From Dinoroseobacter sp965279125 (lineage in GTDB: Bacteria; Pseudomonadota; Alphaproteobacteria; Rhodobacterales; Rhodobacteraceae), in contig CBDIHL010000037.1 in assembly GCA_965279125.1 (NCBI GenBank), forward strand, positions 62,001-126,000: a stretch of DNA of 64,000 nt, given 5' to 3'. The notes beneath the pieces were generated by a model. The model ran no database searches and was not told the DNA's origin. It was given only the letters and a program-made list of their open reading frames with translations. Positions 60,546-64,000 of the stretch are shown here, in pieces. Numbering within the stretch: the first letter of the stretch is position 1; every line of letters begins with the position of its first letter. The position numbers and the translations under genes are program-made.

Positions 60546-61727
60546 TTAGGAGCGCATGTCGTAAGCCCGCTCGCCATGCACGGTGAGATCGAGGCCGTTA
60601 ACTTCCGTCTCCTCGTCCACCCGCAGCGGCGTGATCAGGCCGACCAGCTTGATCAGCACCACGGTCACGACCACGGTATAGACGCCCACGATGGCGAGGC
60701 TCCCGAACTGCGCGAGGAACGTGCCCGCCCCGAAGATCGCGATCATGATCGTGCCGAAGATGCCGCCCACGCCGTGGACCGCGAACACATCGAGCGTGTC
60801 GTCAATCTTGAGGGTGTTGCGGATCAGGTTCACCGCCTCTTGGCAGAGCACACCTGCGACCGCACCGATGATCAGCGCCTCAACCGGGCCGACGAAACCG
60901 GATGCGGGCGTGATCGACGCGAGGCCTGCGATGGTGCCGGTCACGAGACCGACGAGCGAGGCTTTGCCGTATTTGATCTTCTCCCACAGCGCCCATGTCA
61001 GCGACGCGGCGGCGGCGGACAGATGCGTCACGGTGATCGCCATCGCGGCCCCTCCATCTGCGGCCAGCTGCGACCCACCATTGAAGCCGAACCAACCGAC
61101 CCAGAGCATCGCCGCGCCAATCATCACCATGCCCGGATTGTGCGGTGGGGTGGTGGCGTTGCGGCGCTTGCCGAGGAACACAGCCAGTAAGAGTGCGGCG
61201 AGGCCTGCGGTTTGGTGCACGACGATGCCGCCCGCGAAATCGCGCGCGCCGGTTTCGCCGAAGATACCGCCATCCGACAACATACCGCCGCCCCAGATCC
61301 AGTGGACGACGGGCGCGTAGCACAAGAGCATCCAGAGGGCGGAGAACAGAAGGACGAAGGCGAAGCCGATGCGTTCGACATAAGCGCCCACGATCAGCGC
61401 CGGGGTGATGATCGCGAAGGTCATCTGGAAGGCGAAGAACAGGATCTCGGGCAGGGTGCCCGACAGGCTGTCGACGGTCACGCCGCTGAGGAAGGCTTTG
61501 TCGAGACCGCCCCAGAACCCGCTTTCACCGGGACCGAAGGCGATGGAGTAGCCGAGCGCGAACCACAGGATGCTCATCAGGCAGGCAATCGCGTAGCAAT
61601 GCATGAACACGCTGAGCACATTGCGCGCGCGCACGAGGCCTCCGTAGAACAGGGCCAGGCCCGGCAGTGTCATGAACAGCACCAATGCCGTTGCAACCAT
61701 AATCCATGCGGTATCTGCGCCGTTCAT
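60546..61727 (-). CDS. amtB: Ammonium transporter AmtB
   Basis: The 393-residue protein has 11 membrane segments. Signature parts are ALFYGGLVRARNVLSVFMHC near the N-terminus, FAGGIVVHQTAGLAALLLAV (twin-histidine region), LWVGWFGFNGGSQLAADGGA and HGVGGIFGTIMIAIFGAG. It lacks an obvious cleavable signal peptide. AmtB normally pairs with glnK; here glnK is not in the sequence on either side. Confidence 0.95.
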   Translation of the reverse strand: MNGADTAWIMVATALVLFMTLPGLALFYGGLVRARNVLSVFMHCYAIACLMSILWFALGYSIAFGPGESGFWGGLDKAFLSGVTVDSLSGTLPEILFFAFQMTFAIITPALIVGAYVERIGFAFVLLFSALWMLLCYAPVVHWIWGGGMLSDGGIFGETGARDFAGGIVVHQTAGLAALLLAVFLGKRRNATTPPHNPGMVMIGAAMLWVGWFGFNGGSQLAADGGAAMAITVTHLSAAAASLTWALWEKIKYGKASLVGLVTGTIAGLASITPASGFVGPVEALIIGAVAGVLCQEAVNLIRNTLKIDDTLDVFAVHGVGGIFGTIMIAIFGAGTFLAQFGSLAIVGVYTVVVTVVLIKLVGLITPLRVDEETEVNGLDLTVHGERAYDMRS

Positions 61728-61909
61728 GGCGATCCCCCCTCGCGTTTCTCTCTCGTTCCGTGCTGCAAAAAGCGGCAGATCGGCGCGATGAAAAGCGGCG
61801 GGGCGGGGTCCGAGCGCTCAAATCGTAGGCAAATCGGCAAGAGGTGGGGAATTAAGCGTTAAATTCCGACCAATGCCTATTTTTTGAGCGGTCCGCGAAG
61901 CCTGCACCC

Positions 61910-62236
61910 CTATCCGGGCAGCTGGAGCGCTTGCTTGAGGAAGTGCATCGCGTCTTTTGACGCCACCTCGCCCGCTTGCGTGAACTTCAAATGGCGGCGG
62001 CGCTTGCCCTTGCCTTCCAAATGGCCGTTCGGGTCGTCAAACGATGCGCCTTCCGAGAACTCCAGCGACACGTGATCCTTATAGGCAAAGATGCCGCCCA
62101 CGAAGGTGCTGTCGCTGTCTGGATCCGGGGCCAGTACCTCGCCGCCGTATTTCGCAACGTAGCGGATGTCGGGCGCGATCTGGTCGACCAATTCCTTGAT
62201 CGCCTCTTCAATGTCCTGTGCGGTGGATATGGTCAT
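61910..62236 (-). CDS. DUF1801 (YdhG-like) domain protein
   Basis: The 108-residue protein (start MTISTAQDIEEAIKELVDQI) carries the DUF1801 core IRYVAKYGGEVLAPD, FVGGIFAYKDHVSLEFSEG and GKRRRHLKFTQAGEV. The family is related to the YdhG/frataxin-like fold with no defined role. The start at 62236 avoids a 24-residue extension that shows no conservation. Confidence 0.85.
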   Translation of the reverse strand: MTISTAQDIEEAIKELVDQIAPDIRYVAKYGGEVLAPDPDSDSTFVGGIFAYKDHVSLEFSEGASFDDPNGHLEGKGKRRRHLKFTQAGEVASKDAMHFLKQALQLPG

Positions 62237-62372
62237 GGGCTGGTCCTTATCTGCGTGGTCTTGTTCGTTAGCACGTTCCTGCTGACAGCGCTGTGGCAGC
62301 AACAACAATACTGGTGTTGCCGAACGCTGGAAGGGGTTTACCCCAGTTGCCAGGCAGGCGCGAAAGTTGGTT

Positions 62373-62789
62373 TCAATGCGCGCCTTTACACAATGTATGA
62401 TCTCCCAAAGCAGTCAGGACCTGACACTCGGCCAAGGGTCCACCATCACAGTCTAGGGCTGCAATCCGCGCTAACTCCTGCTCCAGCCTGCGCAGCTGGG
62501 AAATTCGCGCGCGCACATCGGCGAGCTGATCACGCGCGATGGCATTGGCCTCGGCACATCCTTGGTCCGGATGCGCAGACAGCTCCAGTAGCAAGCGGAT
62601 CGCGTCGAGCGAGAACCCCAAATCGCGTGAATGCCGGATAAAGCCGAGGCGCTCGGCATGTGCCTTGGTATAGCGTCGCTGCCCGCCTGCACTGCGCTCG
62701 GCCTTGGGCATCAAGCCAATCCCCTCGTAATAGCGGATCGTGGGGATTTTGACCCGCGTTTGGTCGGACAGTTTGCCGATGGAGAACAT
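62373..62789 (-). CDS. MerR family metal-type regulator
   Basis: The 138-residue protein has the MerR HTH (FSIGKLSDQTRVKIPTIRYY, YEGIGLMPKAERSAGGQRRY) and a dimer helix. Cysteines at DQGCAEAN and in the tail LDCDGGPLAECQVLTALG plus HTLCKGAH fit the metal-binding region of ZntR/CueR-type sensors; the Cys number favours a soft or divalent metal such as Zn, Cd or Pb. Divergent from a CDF gene and probably its activator. Confidence 0.9.
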   Translation of the reverse strand: MFSIGKLSDQTRVKIPTIRYYEGIGLMPKAERSAGGQRRYTKAHAERLGFIRHSRDLGFSLDAIRLLLELSAHPDQGCAEANAIARDQLADVRARISQLRRLEQELARIAALDCDGGPLAECQVLTALGDHTLCKGAH

Positions 62790-62803
62790 TGTGAAGAAAC
62801 CTC

Positions 62804-62834
62804 TTGAACCTCTAGCCGCTAGAGCAATTAGACC
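62804..62834 (+). promoter_or_regulatory. MerR-type promoter of the CDF gene
   Basis: TTGAAC (62804-62809) as -35 and TAGACC (62829-62834) as -10 are separated by an over-long 19-base spacer. The spacer holds the dyad CTCTAG-CCG-CTAGAG (62810-62824). This layout is the hallmark of promoters activated by MerR proteins. Confidence 0.82.
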
Positions 62835-62865
62835 AGACTGAGGGCGAGTCGAAAAGGACAAAGAG

Positions 62866-63495
62866 ATGAGCGGATGCTGCAACCATAACGCCAAATTCGA
62901 TGGTGTCTCCGACAGCTATAAACGGCGCTTGTGGCTGGTGATCTGGATCAATGCCGGCATGTTCGGTGTCGAAATGGCAGCCGGAGCGCTTGCGGGAAGT
63001 CGCGCATTGCAAGCCGACGCACTCGATTTTGCCGGGGATGCTGCAACCTATGGGCTGTCGCTGGCGGTGATCGGCGCGCCGTTGGCGACGCGCTCAATGG
63101 CAGCTTTGATCAAAGGCATCAGCCTGCTGCTGATGGGGCTGTGGGTTATGGGCTACACGGTCTACGGCGTCTTCGTGCTGGGCGTGCCGAATGCGCCGGT
63201 GATGGGCGTGGTGGGGTTTCTGGCCCTCGCCGCGAATTTGGCCTCTGTTGCGATCCTTGCCGCCTACAAGGACGGCGATGCGAATGTGCGCTCAGTTTGG
63301 CTTTGCTCGCGCAATGACGCAATTGGCAATGTGGCGGTGATGTTTGCAGCGCTCGGGGTGTGGGGCACGGCGACGGGCTGGCCGGATTTGCTGGTGGCCG
63401 GATTGATGGCGAGCCTGTTCTTGTCCAGCGCGTGGCAAATCATCCGCCAAGCCCTGGCGGAGCGACGACATGGGCACGCGCTGGAAGGGGTCTAG
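62866..63495 (+). CDS. Short CDF-type cation transporter
   Basis: The 209-residue protein is a cation diffusion facilitator lacking the cytosolic C-terminal domain. It has six membrane segments, starting with the soft-metal head MSGCCNHNAKFDG. In SRALQADALDFAGDAATYGL and VWLCSRNDAIGNVAVMFAA the segment 2 and segment 5 metal site pairs are DxxxD-type (ADALDFAGD and SRNDAIGN). It should efflux Zn, Cd or similar. Divergent from the MerR regulator. Confidence 0.85.
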   Translation: MSGCCNHNAKFDGVSDSYKRRLWLVIWINAGMFGVEMAAGALAGSRALQADALDFAGDAATYGLSLAVIGAPLATRSMAALIKGISLLLMGLWVMGYTVYGVFVLGVPNAPVMGVVGFLALAANLASVAILAAYKDGDANVRSVWLCSRNDAIGNVAVMFAALGVWGTATGWPDLLVAGLMASLFLSSAWQIIRQALAERRHGHALEGV

Positions 63496-64000
63496 CCCAG
63501 CTTTCGGCGCAGCAGGCGTGTGGCCTCGACCGTGACGGCCTGTGCGCCCCGCAGCGAGATCGGCAACAAGCGAGCGGCGACCAAGGGGCGCGCGCCTTGC
63601 ATCTGGTCGCCCAGCCAAGGCTCTTCCTTGCCCACAAACACGACCCGCGCCAGCCCGTCCGCGCGGGCTTGTGCCAGCACCATCATATCAAGCTGCACCC
63701 CCGGCGAGGCCGCGCTGAACTGCTCGTCAAACCCCGTTTTGATCAGCCAAAGCGCGTCATCGCTTTGCACCGAGATATGCATCGCGGCAGGCGTCTGCCC
63801 GATATCGAGAAAGCTGAGCCGCAGCCGCCCGCGCTTGGCCGCACGCCTGCAAAACAGCCGGTAGAAATCCCCTTGCGGCGCATCCATCGCCATCGCCGTG
63901 CCTGCGCGTCCTTTCCAACCGCTGGCCTCGATGGCGAATGCGGTGTCCAGAAGGCCGGGCAGCTCCGTCAGGGTTGGGCTGAGGTGGCGCAAGGTAAACG
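63492..64000 (-). CDS. GNAT (CelD/BcsL-like) acetyltransferase, 5' part outside the window
   Basis: At least 169 residues of the C-terminal part are visible; the frame is open to the window edge. EASGWKGRAGTAMAMD with GDFYRLFCRRAAKRGRLRLSFLDIGQTPAAM is typical of the Acetyltransf_6/CelD type. It is a partial gene and continues beyond 64000. Its stop overlaps the end of the convergent CDF gene by four bases. Confidence 0.8.
   Translation of the reverse strand, partial: FTLRHLSPTLTELPGLLDTAFAIEASGWKGRAGTAMAMDAPQGDFYRLFCRRAAKRGRLRLSFLDIGQTPAAMHISVQSDDALWLIKTGFDEQFSAASPGVQLDMMVLAQARADGLARVVFVGKEEPWLGDQMQGARPLVAARLLPISLRGAQAVTVEATRLLRRKLG

Overview
The window looks like a high-GC chromosomal segment from an alphaproteobacterium of the Rhodobacteraceae (Roseobacter group). 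The evidence is a DddL-type DMSP lyase, a tRNA-His with A73 and no encoded G-1 (an alphaproteobacterial trait), CarD and a 7Fe ferredoxin next to a SUV3-like helicase, a CtrA-type box, and several small proteins of Rhodobacteraceae type. No insertion sequence, CRISPR array, rRNA or prophage was seen.

Layout. 0-6 kb: an orphan Imm11-like gene with a problematic 5' end, two SIMPL (DUF541) paralogues of which one is frameshifted, a methyltransferase, and a large inner-membrane protein that joins a GspL-like front to a PilP/GspC-like tail. 6-13 kb: hpd with a divergent Lrp regulator, a Kef-type antiporter, a class V aminotransferase, cobT and cobS. 13-24 kb: a sulfatase flanked by paired palindromes, carD, fdxA, an S4-domain gene with no normal start codon, a SUV3-like helicase, a TPR protein, an SCP2 protein, a hydrolase, an acetyltransferase and thrS. 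24-28 kb: tRNA-His and a four-gene copper-peptide (bufferin-type) operon: DUF2282 precursor, DUF692/MNIO enzyme, DUF2063 partner and DoxX protein. 28-31 kb: csp, then a lower-GC two-gene membrane module of unknown function behind thyX. 31-36 kb: glyoxalase, DUF1194, a MarR regulator, an XRE-sdhE pair and an RTX protein. 36-44 kb: aspartate aminotransferase, a TauE/SafE exporter, a MATE pump, NicO with DUF1007, PPK2, dddL and a Phd-Doc toxin-antitoxin pair. 44-52 kb: parE, a coiled-coil membrane protein, a PfkB-type kinase, and a four-gene SitABCD-type Mn/Zn ABC transporter behind two tandem 17-bp operators. 52-64 kb: an Ldh-family oxidoreductase, LolCD, RidA, an MFS pump, GrpB, an orphan Tat-type solute-binding protein, amtB, and a MerR regulator divergent from a short CDF transporter. 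A partial GNAT gene runs off the end.

Metal handling is the clearest shared theme: bufferin operon, NicO/DUF1007, Sit-type transporter, and MerR with CDF. Recurrent small DNA elements are the other theme: a CCTAAC/GTTAGG paired-palindrome element (three copies), a GAGTATTTTTGGCAAGAA motif placed in sense just after stop codons (four copies), and double palindromes on both sides of the sulfatase gene. Coordinates of starts were moved from the longest open frame to the most credible start wherever a ribosome-binding site, overlap or family alignment argued for it.
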